Of a stretch of DNA of 64,000 nt, positions 40,159-49,283 are shown piece after piece. Under the pieces are notes generated by a model that ran no database searches, was not told where the DNA came from, and saw nothing but the letters and a program-made list of their open reading frames with translations. The DNA comes from an uncultured Gemmiger sp. (lineage in GTDB: Bacteria > Bacillota > Clostridia > Oscillospirales > Ruminococcaceae), in NCBI GenBank assembly GCA_947629015.1, contig CANRCB010000005.1, positions 1 through 64,000 on the forward strand, in the 5' to 3' direction. Both the position numbers and the translations under genes were made by a program. Numbering within the stretch: the stretch's first letter is position 1; each line of letters opens with the position of its first letter.

Positions 40159-43100
40159 TTATTTTGCGGCCTGCACCTTGACGTTCTCCTCGCCCAGGAT
40201 GCGGGCAAGCTCCTGCCGCAGCAGCGCGTCGTCCCGCACGGCCATCTTTCTGGCCAGAACCTTGCGCCCTGTATCGGCAAATTTGAAATACACCCGGGTG
40301 GCGCCGCCGTCAAAAATGTTGTACAAAAGGTTTTCCACCTTATGCATCTCGGGGCTTTGGGCGCCGGGCACGGTCAAAAACAGGCCGCCGGCGCCGGCCA
40401 TGGGCTTTTCGTGCCGCTGGGCCTGCACATGGTTTTGGGGCGCGGTGTAGCCCTCCACGGGCTGCACGTCCTCGGCCAGCAGCTCGGCGGTGAGGTTGGC
40501 GCCCTCCCCTTCCCGGATGGAAACGCGCCCGCGCACCACGACGACGGCGTTCTCCTGCAGGCAGGCGCGCACCGCAAGGTAGACGCGCGGGAATACGACC
40601 ATCTCCATCGTGCCGGTCAGGTCCTCGACGGTGGCGCGCCCCATGAGGGAGTTGGCCTTGGTGGTCACGGTGCGGGTCTTGACGACGGTGACCACCAGCG
40701 TGACGGTGGCGTTGTCAAAGCCTTTGCCCTCCTCGCCGCACAGGCGGGCGATGGAAGCGGTGGAAAGCCGGACGATCTCGGCCCGGTAGCCGTCCAGCGG
40801 ATGGCCGGACAGGTACAGCCCCGAGACCTCCTTCTCCATTTTAAGCAGCTCGGCGGCCGGGTATTCCGGTACGGGGGGGACTTTGAAGTCATTCTCCTGC
40901 GCGGCCGCGGCGGCCGCGCCGCCCATGGCGCTGAACAGGTCGAGCTGGCCGTCCAGGTTCTGGCGGGCGTCCGTCTCGACGCTTTTGAGCAGGGCCTCGA
41001 GGCTTTCGAGCATACCGCGGCGGGAGGGTTCCAAGGCATCGAACGCGCCGGCACGGATGAGGTTTTCGGCCGCGCGGCGGTTGAGCTCCGAGCCGTACAT
41101 ACGCTTGCAGAAATCGTACAGGCCGCGGAAGGGGCGCTGCGCCCGCTCGGCGAGGACGGCCTCGATGAGGCCGCGGCCGACATTTTTGACCGCCGTCAGC
41201 CCGAAACGCACGCTGCCGCCGTCCACGGTGAAGCCCCCGCGCGAGACGTTGATATCCGGCGGCAGCACCCGTATGCCAAGGCGCTGGCATTCGGCCGAAT
41301 ACTCGATGACCTTGGCGGTAAAGTCCAGCACGCTGGTCAGCAGCGCGGCCATAAACTCGCACGGGTAATGGCATTTGAGGTACGCGGTCTGGAACGCCAC
41401 ATAGGCGTAGCACGCGGCGTGGGATTTGTTGAAGGCGTAGGAGGCGAAATGGATCAGGTTGTCATAGATCTCGTTGGCAACGTTTTCCGGCACGCCGTTT
41501 TTGACGCAGCCGGGGCATTCCTGCCCGGGGTCCGTACAGCCGTAGACGAAGTGCGCGCGCTCCTCCTCCATCACCTTGTGCTTTTTCTTGCTCATGGCAC
41601 GGCGGACGTTGTCGGCCTGGCCGTAGCTGAAGCCCGCAAGGTCACGGCAGATCTGCATGACCTGCTCCTGGTAGACGGCCACGCCGTTGGTGACATCGAG
41701 GATGTGCGCGAGCTGGGGCGTGGCATACTGGATCTTGGTGGGGTCCTTGCGGTTGCGCAGGTAGGCGGGGATGGAATCCATCGGGCCGGGGCGGTAGAGC
41801 GAGATGAGGGCGATGAGATCCTCAAGGTTTTGGGGGTTCATGCCCACAAGCACCTGCGTCATGCCGCCGGATTCCAGCTGGAACACGCCCTCGGTGGCGC
41901 CGGAGGCCAGCATCTTGTAGGTCTCGGGGTCGTCGTAGTCGATGTCCGCCACGCGGAAGTCCGGATGTGCCTTCTGCACGGCCGCCTCGGCGTCATGGAT
42001 GACGGTGAGGGTGCGCAGGCCGAGGAAATCCATCTTGAGCAGGCCCAGGCGCTCGATCTCCACCATGTTGAACTGGGTCACGGGCAGGCCGTCGTTGGTG
42101 GCAAGGGGCAGATACTCGGTCACGGGGTGCGGCGTGATGACGACGCCCGCCGCGTGGGTGGAGGCGTGGCGCGGCATGCCCTCGATGGCGATGGAGGTGT
42201 CGATGAGCTCGTGCACGGTATCGTCGCCGTCATACATGGCCTTGAGGTCGGGCGAAAGCTCCAGCGCGCGCCGCAGCGTCATTTTGAGCTCGGTGGGGAT
42301 GAGCTTGGCGACCTTGTCGACATCCTGGTACGGCAGGCCCATCACGCGGCCGACATCCCGCACGGCGGCGCGGGCGGCCATGGTACCGAAGGTGACGATC
42401 TGCGCCACATGGTCCCGCCCGTATTTTTCGTTGACGTAGTCGATGACCTCCTGCCGGCGCTCGTAGCAGAAATCGACGTCAAAGTCCGGCATCGAGACGC
42501 GCTCGGGGTTCAAAAACCGTTCAAAAATGAGGTTGTAGCGGATGGGGTCGATGTCGGTGATGCCCATGCAGTACGCCGCCAGGCTGCCGGCGCCGGATCC
42601 GCGTCCCGGCCCCACCGGGATGCCGCGGCTTTTGGCGTAGTTGATAAAGTCATACACGATGAGATAGTAGTTGGTGTACCCCATGCTGTTGACGACGTTG
42701 ATCTCGTATTCCAGCCGCGCGCGCAGCTCGGGGGTGACCTTATCAGGGTAACGGCGCGCAAGACCCTGCTCGCACAGGTCCTTGAAGAAGGCGAAGTTGT
42801 CCTGCCCGCCGGGCGCCTTGAAATACGGCAGCTTGGTGTGGCCGTACTCAAACTTGAAATCGCACATTTCGGCGATCTTGTTGGTGTTGGCGCAGGCTTC
42901 CGGCACCATGGCGAACAGGTCGTACATCTCCTGCCCGCTTTTCAGGTAGAATTCGTCGGTCTGGAATTCCATGCGGTCGGCATCGTCGATGGTCTTGCCG
43001 GTCTGGATGCACAGCAGGATGCTCTGCATCCGCGCGTCGGTTTTGGCGATGTAGTGGGCGTCGTTGGTGGCCGCCATCGGGATGCCGGTCTCGCGCGCAA

Positions 43101-43689
43101 GGCGGATGAGCTGCGGCAGCACGGCGCGGTCCTCCGCAAGGCCGTGGTCCTGCAGCTCGATGTAGTAGTTGCCCTCGCCAAACAGATCCCGGTAGTACAG
43201 CGCCGTCTGTTTGGCGCGCTCGTATTCGCCGGCGAGCAGCGCCTGCGGCACCTCGCCGGCAAGGCAGGCCGACAGGCAGACAAGGCCCTCGTGGTATTGT
43301 TCCAAAAGGTCCTTGTCGATGCGGGGCTTGGAGTAAAAGCCCTCGGTAAAGCCGGCCGAGACCATTTTGATGAGGTTTTTGTAGCCCGTCTCGTTCTTGC
43401 ACAGCAGCACGAGATGATGGTTGCCGTCGATGCGGTTGACCTTGTCGAACCGGGTGCGGTTGGCGACGTATACCTCGCACCCGATGATGGGTTTGATGCC
43501 GGCGGCGACGGCCGCATCGTAAAACTGCACGCAGCCGTACATGACGCCGTGGTCGGTGATGGCGCAGGCGGTCTGGCCCATCTCCTTGAGGCGGTCAAAC
43601 ATACGGTCGATGCGGCAGGCGCCGTCGAGCAGGCTGTATTCGGTGTGGACGTGCAGATGCACGAAGGGCGGGTTTTGTGTTTCAGGCAT
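40159..43689 (-). CDS. dnaE: DNA polymerase III alpha subunit (DnaE)
   Basis: Replicative polymerase of the DnaE class, 1176 residues. An N-terminal PHP domain begins HLHVHTEYSLLDG. The polymerase core has GPGRGSGAGSLAAYCMGI and MPDFDVDFCYERRQEV with catalytic aspartates. HhH, OB-fold (VVTVVKTRTVTTKANSLMG) and a C-terminal region follow. No 3'-5' exonuclease insertion, so it is not PolC. ATG at 43689 overlaps the end of whiA by 8 bases; the longer upstream frame is whiA antiphase. Confidence 0.95.
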   Translation of the reverse strand: MPETQNPPFVHLHVHTEYSLLDGACRIDRMFDRLKEMGQTACAITDHGVMYGCVQFYDAAVAAGIKPIIGCEVYVANRTRFDKVNRIDGNHHLVLLCKNETGYKNLIKMVSAGFTEGFYSKPRIDKDLLEQYHEGLVCLSACLAGEVPQALLAGEYERAKQTALYYRDLFGEGNYYIELQDHGLAEDRAVLPQLIRLARETGIPMAATNDAHYIAKTDARMQSILLCIQTGKTIDDADRMEFQTDEFYLKSGQEMYDLFAMVPEACANTNKIAEMCDFKFEYGHTKLPYFKAPGGQDNFAFFKDLCEQGLARRYPDKVTPELRARLEYEINVVNSMGYTNYYLIVYDFINYAKSRGIPVGPGRGSGAGSLAAYCMGITDIDPIRYNLIFERFLNPERVSMPDFDVDFCYERRQEVIDYVNEKYGRDHVAQIVTFGTMAARAAVRDVGRVMGLPYQDVDKVAKLIPTELKMTLRRALELSPDLKAMYDGDDTVHELIDTSIAIEGMPRHASTHAAGVVITPHPVTEYLPLATNDGLPVTQFNMVEIERLGLLKMDFLGLRTLTVIHDAEAAVQKAHPDFRVADIDYDDPETYKMLASGATEGVFQLESGGMTQVLVGMNPQNLEDLIALISLYRPGPMDSIPAYLRNRKDPTKIQYATPQLAHILDVTNGVAVYQEQVMQICRDLAGFSYGQADNVRRAMSKKKHKVMEEERAHFVYGCTDPGQECPGCVKNGVPENVANEIYDNLIHFASYAFNKSHAACYAYVAFQTAYLKCHYPCEFMAALLTSVLDFTAKVIEYSAECQRLGIRVLPPDINVSRGGFTVDGGSVRFGLTAVKNVGRGLIEAVLAERAQRPFRGLYDFCKRMYGSELNRRAAENLIRAGAFDALEPSRRGMLESLEALLKSVETDARQNLDGQLDLFSAMGGAAAAAAQENDFKVPPVPEYPAAELLKMEKEVSGLYLSGHPLDGYRAEIVRLSTASIARLCGEEGKGFDNATVTLVVTVVKTRTVTTKANSLMGRATVEDLTGTMEMVVFPRVYLAVRACLQENAVVVVRGRVSIREGEGANLTAELLAEDVQPVEGYTAPQNHVQAQRHEKPMAGAGGLFLTVPGAQSPEMHKVENLLYNIFDGGATRVYFKFADTGRKVLARKMAVRDDALLRQELARILGEENVKVQAAK

Positions 43690-44611
43690 GGTCCGTTTCC
43701 TCCGCGGCGGGGCGCGGCAAACGCCCGGCCGCCTGCTGGATGCGCTTGAAGCGGTGGGAAAGCCCCGCCTTGCTGATGGGCGGGTCAAACTTTTGGGCAA
43801 GCTCGCCAAGGGGCAGGCCCGGATACTGCATGCGCAGGCGCGCCGCCTGCCGCAGCGGGGCGGGCAGGGTATCCAGCGCGCCGGCGCTTTCCAGCGCGCG
43901 GATGGCGCGCTGCACCTGCACGGCCGCCTGCACGCTTTTGCCAAGGTTGGCGGTCTCGCAGTTGGAAAGGCGGTTGGTCTGGTTGCGCACGCCCCTGTAC
44001 ACGCGCCGATCCATCACCTGCATGGCGGCCACGCCGGCCCCCATGAAGGTGAGCAAGTCCTCCAGCTGGTCCCCCGCCTTGACGTACACGACGTTCACGC
44101 CGCGGCGCCGCGTGCGGTGGGGGCCGAAATTGTTTTCGGCCAGGAGGGCCTCCAGCTGGCGGGAAAGCTGGCTGCGGCCGGACGAAAACTCGATGCTGTA
44201 GCCTTTTTCGGGGTCGCTGGCGGTGCCGCAGCACAAAAACGCCGTGCCCACGAACGCCTGCGCGCACCCCTGGCACTTGAACAGCGCCGGGTTGATGAGG
44301 ATGGCCGGTTCGCTGCCGGTATGGCCGAACAGATCCAGCAGCTTTTGTACCTCGGCGGCATCCTTGACGGCAAACTCAAACACGGGGCCGGCCGGGCGCT
44401 CCCGCCGGGTGACGGTGCCGCGGATGCCGCAGCGCTGGTACACCCTGCGCGCGTGATCGGCAATGGGCTCGCTCTCGGTTTGCAGCACCACGCCGCGGGC
44501 ATCGAAATATTTGCCGAAACACGCCACCGCGTAGGCGGCGGCCGCCGCGCAGCAGGGCCGGGCCGGGCGGCGGCGCACGATCTCGTTTTTAATATCCTGT
44601 GCAAAGCTCAC
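43682..44611 (-). CDS. whiA: DNA-binding protein WhiA
   Basis: 309 residues. Starts MSFAQDIKNEI, as is typical, with a degenerate LAGLIDADG-homing-like N-terminal domain (YSIEFSSGRSQLSRQ) and a C-terminal helix-turn-helix (PLRQAARLRMQYPGLPLGELA, KAGLSHRFKRI). In Firmicutes WhiA affects cell division and chromosome segregation. It lies between rapZ and dnaE; the usual gluconeogenesis factor gene yvcK between rapZ and whiA is absent. Confidence 0.93.
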   Translation of the reverse strand: MSFAQDIKNEIVRRRPARPCCAAAAAYAVACFGKYFDARGVVLQTESEPIADHARRVYQRCGIRGTVTRRERPAGPVFEFAVKDAAEVQKLLDLFGHTGSEPAILINPALFKCQGCAQAFVGTAFLCCGTASDPEKGYSIEFSSGRSQLSRQLEALLAENNFGPHRTRRRGVNVVYVKAGDQLEDLLTFMGAGVAAMQVMDRRVYRGVRNQTNRLSNCETANLGKSVQAAVQVQRAIRALESAGALDTLPAPLRQAARLRMQYPGLPLGELAQKFDPPISKAGLSHRFKRIQQAAGRLPRPAAEETDHA

Positions 44612-44653
44612 GCCGCGGCCCCCTCCCCTTTTTTTGCCTTTCCCGGTGCGGTG

Positions 44654-45517
44654 CTACGCCGTGCGGTGCACGTCGCGGTGCTGCACGGTGGGCGCATAGC
44701 CCAATTTTTGGCAGAAATCCCCCAAAAGGCGCGCCACCGTGATGGAGCGGTGCTTGCCGCCCGTGCACCCCACCCCGATGATGAGCTGGCTTTTGCCCTC
44801 CTTCTCGTACAGGGGCAGGGCGTATTCCAGCATGGCCTCGATGCGCTTGAGCAGCTCGTGCGATTCGCCGGCGGCCATGACATAGTCCACCACCGGCTGG
44901 TCAAGGCCGGTCTTTTCCTTGAGTTCCGGCACATAGAAGGGGTTGGGCAGGCAGCGCACGTCCAGCACGATGTCCGCCTCCTGCGGCAGGCCGTACTTGA
45001 ACCCGAAGGACAGGATCGTCAGCGACATGGCGCGCTGGCCCGCGTCAAGGAAGAGCGCGCAGATGCGCTCCCGGTTTTGCGCGGTGGAGAGCAGCGAGGT
45101 GTCAATGACATATTTGGCGCGCTCCCGCAGAGGGCGGAGGATCTCGCGTTCCTTGGCGATGGCCTCGTCGATGGGCAGCCCGTCACTGATGGTGAGGGGG
45201 TGCTTGCGCCGGGTGGCCTTGTAGCGCTGGCGGATGACGGTATCGCCCGCGTCCAGGTAGAGGATGTCGTAATCGACCTTTTTCTCGTCCAGGTCCACAA
45301 GGGCGCGCTCCACCTGCCCGACGTTGCGCAGCCCGCGCCCGTCGAGCACCACGGCCACCCGGCCCAGCTGGCTCTCGCCCAGCAGGGCAAAATCCACCAG
45401 GCGGGGCAAAAGCCCGGTGGGAAGGTTGTCGATGCAGAAAAAGCCGATGTCCTCCAGGGCGTTGACCGCCATGGATTTGCCGGCGCCGGAAAGGCCCGTG
45501 ACCAGGAGCAGGTTCAT
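44654..45517 (-). CDS. rapZ: RapZ/YvcJ family nucleotide-binding protein
   Basis: 287 residues. P-loop VTGLSGAGKSMAVNALED at the N-terminus and the C-terminal signature IGVGCTGGKHRSITVA. In E. coli RapZ is an RNase adaptor controlling GlmS; the Firmicute homologue YvcJ binds nucleotides and its role is less certain. ATG at 45517 is chosen, with GGTGGTGA ahead; upstream in-frame codons lack a ribosome site. Confidence 0.92.
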   Translation of the reverse strand: MNLLLVTGLSGAGKSMAVNALEDIGFFCIDNLPTGLLPRLVDFALLGESQLGRVAVVLDGRGLRNVGQVERALVDLDEKKVDYDILYLDAGDTVIRQRYKATRRKHPLTISDGLPIDEAIAKEREILRPLRERAKYVIDTSLLSTAQNRERICALFLDAGQRAMSLTILSFGFKYGLPQEADIVLDVRCLPNPFYVPELKEKTGLDQPVVDYVMAAGESHELLKRIEAMLEYALPLYEKEGKSQLIIGVGCTGGKHRSITVARLLGDFCQKLGYAPTVQHRDVHRTA

Positions 45518-45651
45518 CGTTTTCACCACCTGTGGCGTTTGGGGGGCGTTGTCCTTTGCGGCTTTGATACAATCGCAAAATGCCAACTCCTCACTGAAAC
45601 ATCGACGACAGAGAGCTTCTATATTTGAGGTGGACAGAAATGCTTTTTATG

Positions 45652-46137
45652 TCAGTTCTTAAAAGTAAAGCCACCCATTTCACGGTCATTTTCTCCGCAA
45701 ACTTCATAATGGCCGTCGGTATAATGCCCGATCACCTTTTCCCAGAATGCTTTTGCAGGCGTATTTCTTCTCAGATAACAGACTTCCCAAGTCCCTTTAT
45801 GGCGGGTGAAAATTTCTGTGGCAGCCCTTTCCCCTATCCCCATGTGTCTGTATTTCAGCATTACAAAAAACTCGCCTATGCTCCGCGCTTTTTCGTCTTT
45901 GACAAACCTGCGATGCGGACACACCAAAGCAAAACCTGCGATTTTCCCATCAGCGCGGATCAAGTATGGATACCGCCTTTCCTCGTTCCAGTAATCATCT
46001 ATATGGTCGTACCCAAAATACCCAAATTCATTTATGTCCGCATCATCGTAAGCTGTAAATTCATAGTTATATAATTCCATAAGCCTGACAAGCAGGGCCT
46101 TCTCCTCAATTTTCATCAACTGCAATTCTATTTCCAT
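45652..46137 (-). CDS. GNAT-family acetyltransferase
   Basis: 161 residues. GNAT fold with the acetyl-CoA motif region EFFVMLKYRHMGIGERAATEIF (Q/RxxGxG/A as RHMGIG) and a C-terminal AFWEKVIGHYTDG. Substrate unknown. The gene and its flanks are visibly more AT-rich, with codons such as ATA and TTA rare in neighbours, so recent acquisition is likely. It sits between murB and rapZ, normally adjacent in this kind of cluster. ATG at 46137 follows GGAGGGG. Confidence 0.8.
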   Translation of the reverse strand: MEIELQLMKIEEKALLVRLMELYNYEFTAYDDADINEFGYFGYDHIDDYWNEERRYPYLIRADGKIAGFALVCPHRRFVKDEKARSIGEFFVMLKYRHMGIGERAATEIFTRHKGTWEVCYLRRNTPAKAFWEKVIGHYTDGHYEVCGENDREMGGFTFKN

Positions 46138-46280
46138 TGTGTTGCCCCTCCGCAAGGCCCATCCAGGCAGCCCGGATCCCAAAGATCCCCCGCTTCTCCC
46201 GGCGCACAACGTATACCGCAAAAGCGCACTTTTCAATTATTTCTCGGCTTTGTGTCAAACTTTGCAGGATCCTGTCGTGT

Positions 46281-47228
46281 TCATTCCACCACGCGTATCT
46301 CGCGCTCGAGCGTATAGCCGGTCTTTTCCAGCACGATGCGGCGCACCGCGTCGGTCAGGCGCAGCACATCGGCGCAGGTGGCGCCGCCCTTGTTGACGAC
46401 GAACCCGCAGTGCTTTTCGCTGACGGCCGCGCCGCCCACGGTGTAGCCGCGCAGGCCGCAGTCCTCGATGAGCCTGCCCGCAAAGGCCCCCGCCGGGCGC
46501 TTGAAGGTGCTGCCGGCCGAGGGCAGGTCCAGGGGCTGCTTTTCCCTGCGGCGGCGCATGAACTCCTGCATTTGGGCAAGGATGGCCTGTGGGTCGCCGG
46601 GGCGCAGGGCAAAGGATGCCTCCAAAATGCACCAGGGCCGCGCCTCGAACGCGCTGGTGCGGTAGCCAAGGGCCAGGTCACCGGCGGGCAGGGTGCGCTG
46701 CGCCCCCGTTTCGTCCGCAAAGCGCACGCTTTCCAGCACGTCCCGCATCTCGCCGCCGTAGGCGCCGGCGTTCATATAGACGGCGCCCCCCACCGTGCCG
46801 GGGATGCCGTAGGCGAATTCCAGCCCCGCAAGGCCCTGCGCCTGCGCCGCGCGGCACAGCGCCGCCAGCGGGAGCCCCGCGGGCGCCGCCACGCGCGCGC
46901 CGCCGCCCGGCAGCGGCGTGAACACGGGGGCGCCGCTCAGCGCGGCGGTGCAGAGCACGACGCCGGCAAAGCCTTCGTCGGCAAAGAGCACGTTGGAGCC
47001 ATTGCCCAAAAGGTACTGCCGCACGCCCGCCGCCCGGCAGGCGGTGAGCGCGGCGGTGAGCTGGTGCGCCGTGCGCGGCGTGCAGAACACCGCCGCCGGC
47101 CCGCCGATGCGGAAGGTGGTGTGCTTTGCAAGCGGCTCATCACAGGTATAGGGTACGCCCGCCTGCGCCAGCGCGCGCAGCAGCGGGGCGGTGTTCACTT
47201 CCTGAAAACGCGCGGTGTCACCCTGCAT
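46281..47228 (-). CDS. murB: UDP-N-acetylenolpyruvoylglucosamine reductase
   Basis: NADPH-dependent reduction giving UDP-MurNAc, a peptidoglycan precursor. 315 residues, type-IIb-like length. FAD-binding segment with TFRIGGPAAVF, LLGNGSNVLFADEGF and EFAYGIPGTVGGAVYMNAGAYGGE; catalytic AGSTFKRP with the proton-donor serine. ATG at 47228 is chosen with TTTGGGGGT ahead; a TTG 12 bases earlier is less likely. Confidence 0.94.
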   Translation of the reverse strand: MQGDTARFQEVNTAPLLRALAQAGVPYTCDEPLAKHTTFRIGGPAAVFCTPRTAHQLTAALTACRAAGVRQYLLGNGSNVLFADEGFAGVVLCTAALSGAPVFTPLPGGGARVAAPAGLPLAALCRAAQAQGLAGLEFAYGIPGTVGGAVYMNAGAYGGEMRDVLESVRFADETGAQRTLPAGDLALGYRTSAFEARPWCILEASFALRPGDPQAILAQMQEFMRRRREKQPLDLPSAGSTFKRPAGAFAGRLIEDCGLRGYTVGGAAVSEKHCGFVVNKGGATCADVLRLTDAVRRIVLEKTGYTLEREIRVVE

Positions 47229-47252
47229 ACAGACCCCCAAAGCGGCAGAATT

Positions 47253-48206
47253 TCAGATGGAATCGGCCAGAGAGGCGGCGCCCAGCACACCGGCATCGTT
47301 TTTAAGGGAGCAGGCGCGTATCTCGGGCATACGGCCGGTGGTAATATTATGCGTTTCTTTTTCGACATACGCGCGCACCGGGGCCAAAAGCACCTCGCCC
47401 TGCGCCGAGACGCCGCCGCCAATGCACACGACCTCCGGCTCAAAGATGTTGACGATGTTGGCCACGCCGCAGCCCACGGCATCCAGCCACGCGGCAAGCA
47501 CCTGTTTGGCGGTGGCGTCCCCCGCCGCGGCGGCGTCAAAGGGCGTTTTGGCGTTGACGGCCTCGATGTGGTCGGCATATTTCCAAAGCAGGCTGTCGGG
47601 GGCGTTCTGCATGGCGGCCTGCGTATCCTCGGCGAGGGCGCGGGCGCTGGCATAGCGCTCCCAGCAGCCGCGGCGGCCGCAGTTGCACTGGCGCCCGCCC
47701 ATGACGATGACGGTGTGCCCCACCTCGCCGGCGGCGAAATTGAAGCCGCGCAGCAGCTTGCCGCCCAAAATGATACCGCTGCCGATGCCGGTGCCCAGCG
47801 TGATGACGACGGCATCCCTGTACCCCTTGGCGGCACCGGCGATGTATTCGCCGAAGGCGGCGGCGTTGGCGTCGTTCTCGACATAGACCTTGCAGCCGAG
47901 CAGGGCGGCAAGGTCGGGGCCAAGGTTCCAGTCATAATAGCCGAAGTTGGTGTTGTAGCCCACAAAGCCGGTGGTGAAATCCACGCTGCCGGGCGTGCCG
48001 ATGCCCACATAGCTGACCTTGGCAAGGTCCACGCCGCACTGCGCGGCGGCATCGCGGCACAGCGCGGCCAGCGCCTGCTCCAGATCCTGCGCGGGGCGGG
48101 GCAGGCTGGTGGGCCGTGTGAGCTTGCCGAGGATCTCGTGCTTTGTGTTGACGACGCCGGCGGTCATGGTGGTACCGCCCAGGTCGATGCCGATGGTGTA
48201 TTTCAT
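47253..48206 (-). CDS. glcK: ROK-family glucokinase
   Basis: ATP-dependent phosphorylation of glucose. 317 residues. Phosphate loop IGIDLGGTTMTAGVV, VENDANAAAFGE with the catalytic aspartate, GEVGHTVI and the ROK zinc motif CNCGRRGCWE. No N-terminal DNA-binding domain, so it is a kinase not a repressor. Between hprK and murB, 18 bases after hprK. Confidence 0.92.
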   Translation of the reverse strand: MKYTIGIDLGGTTMTAGVVNTKHEILGKLTRPTSLPRPAQDLEQALAALCRDAAAQCGVDLAKVSYVGIGTPGSVDFTTGFVGYNTNFGYYDWNLGPDLAALLGCKVYVENDANAAAFGEYIAGAAKGYRDAVVITLGTGIGSGIILGGKLLRGFNFAAGEVGHTVIVMGGRQCNCGRRGCWERYASARALAEDTQAAMQNAPDSLLWKYADHIEAVNAKTPFDAAAAGDATAKQVLAAWLDAVGCGVANIVNIFEPEVVCIGGGVSAQGEVLLAPVRAYVEKETHNITTGRMPEIRACSLKNDAGVLGAASLADSI

Positions 48207-48223
48207 ACCGTTGCCTCCCTTGC

Positions 48224-49156
48224 TTATACCGTCAGGTCGTCCTCAAGGCCAAGGCTGTCCAGCAGCTCCTTGGCGGCGTTGTAGCCCATCTCCTTCTGGC
48301 GGTTGTTGATGGCGGCGGTCTCCAGCACGATGGCGAGGTTGCGCCCCGGCATGACGGGGATGAGCAGGCTGGGGAACTTTACGCCGAGGATATCGTACAG
48401 GTTGTTCTCAAGGCCGGTGCGGTCATAATTTTTGGTGCTGTCCCATGGTTCGAGCTGGACGACCATCTCGACCTCGATGCTGTTTTTGACGGCGCCCGCG
48501 CCGAACAGGCGCGCCACGTTGATGATGCCAAGGCCGCGCAGCTCGACAAAATGGCGGATGTTGGCGGGCGCGGCGCCCAGGATGGTGCGGGGACTGGTTT
48601 TGCGCAGCTCGACCGCGTCGTCGGCGACGAGGCGGTGCCCGCGCTTGACGAGCTCGATGGCCGTCTCGCTTTTGCCCACGCCGGAATCGCCCAAGATAAG
48701 GATGCCCTCGCCGTACACCTCGACAAGCACGCCGTGCCGGGTGATGCGGGGCGCGAGCTCGACGTTGAGGGTGGTGATGAGGCGGCTCATCATGGAGGAG
48801 GTCTCCTCCTCCGAGGTGAGCAGCGGCACGCCGTACTGTTTGGCCAGCGCCTCGATCTCGGGCAGGACGCTGATGCCGTGGCTGAGGATGACGGCCGGCG
48901 GCCGAAAGGAGAACAGCTTGTCAAGATGGGTCAGCCTTGTCTTGCCGTCAAGGTCCAGCAGGTAGGAATATTCCGTCAGGCCGATGATCTGCAGGCGGTC
49001 GTTGTCAAAATACTGGTAGTACCCGGCCAGCACCAGCCCCGGGCGGTAGACCTCGGCGCTGTAGACCTTGTGCTGGGACAGCGGCCCCGGCGCGTAGTAC
49101 GGCGTCAGGTTGGCCGATTCGGCCAGTTTTTCCAAGGTGACATGGAACGTTTCCAC
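48224..49156 (-). CDS. hprK: HPr kinase/phosphorylase
   Basis: Phosphorylates Ser46 of HPr (and Crh), the sensor step of carbon catabolite repression in Firmicutes. 310 residues from a GTG at 49156, preceded by GGAAGGGG. Walker A ILGDSGVGKSETA and the family signature ELRGLGIINVARLFG are intact. First gene of the block hprK-glcK-murB. Confidence 0.95.
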   Translation of the reverse strand: METFHVTLEKLAESANLTPYYAPGPLSQHKVYSAEVYRPGLVLAGYYQYFDNDRLQIIGLTEYSYLLDLDGKTRLTHLDKLFSFRPPAVILSHGISVLPEIEALAKQYGVPLLTSEEETSSMMSRLITTLNVELAPRITRHGVLVEVYGEGILILGDSGVGKSETAIELVKRGHRLVADDAVELRKTSPRTILGAAPANIRHFVELRGLGIINVARLFGAGAVKNSIEVEMVVQLEPWDSTKNYDRTGLENNLYDILGVKFPSLLIPVMPGRNLAIVLETAAINNRQKEMGYNAAKELLDSLGLEDDLTV

Positions 49157-49204
49157 GGCGGGCCCCTTCCTGCGCGGTGCGCACAGTGATACTGATACAG
49201 TTTT

Positions 49205-49233
49205 ATTATAGCGGAAACGCCGGGCTTTGTACA
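49205..49233 (-). promoter_or_regulatory. Promoter of the hprK-glcK-murB operon
   Basis: Minus strand TGTACA (49228-49233), 17-bp spacer, perfect TATAAT (49205-49210). Confidence 0.7.
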
Positions 49234-49242
49234 GGGCAGGGC

Positions 49243-49270
49243 ACAAAAAAATCAGGGCAGCGCGTGCCCT
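49243..49270 (-). terminator. Terminator of the ABC-F gene
   Basis: On the minus strand AGGGCA, a short loop and TGCCCT are followed by GATTTTTTT (49244-49253 as A-run on plus). Confidence 0.8.
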
Positions 49271-49283
49271 GAAGAAGAGGCGG

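Noticed and set aside
40153-43749. A 1198-codon open frame on the plus strand over dnaE
   Set aside because: Antisense mirror of DnaE with repetitive composition and no ribosome site.
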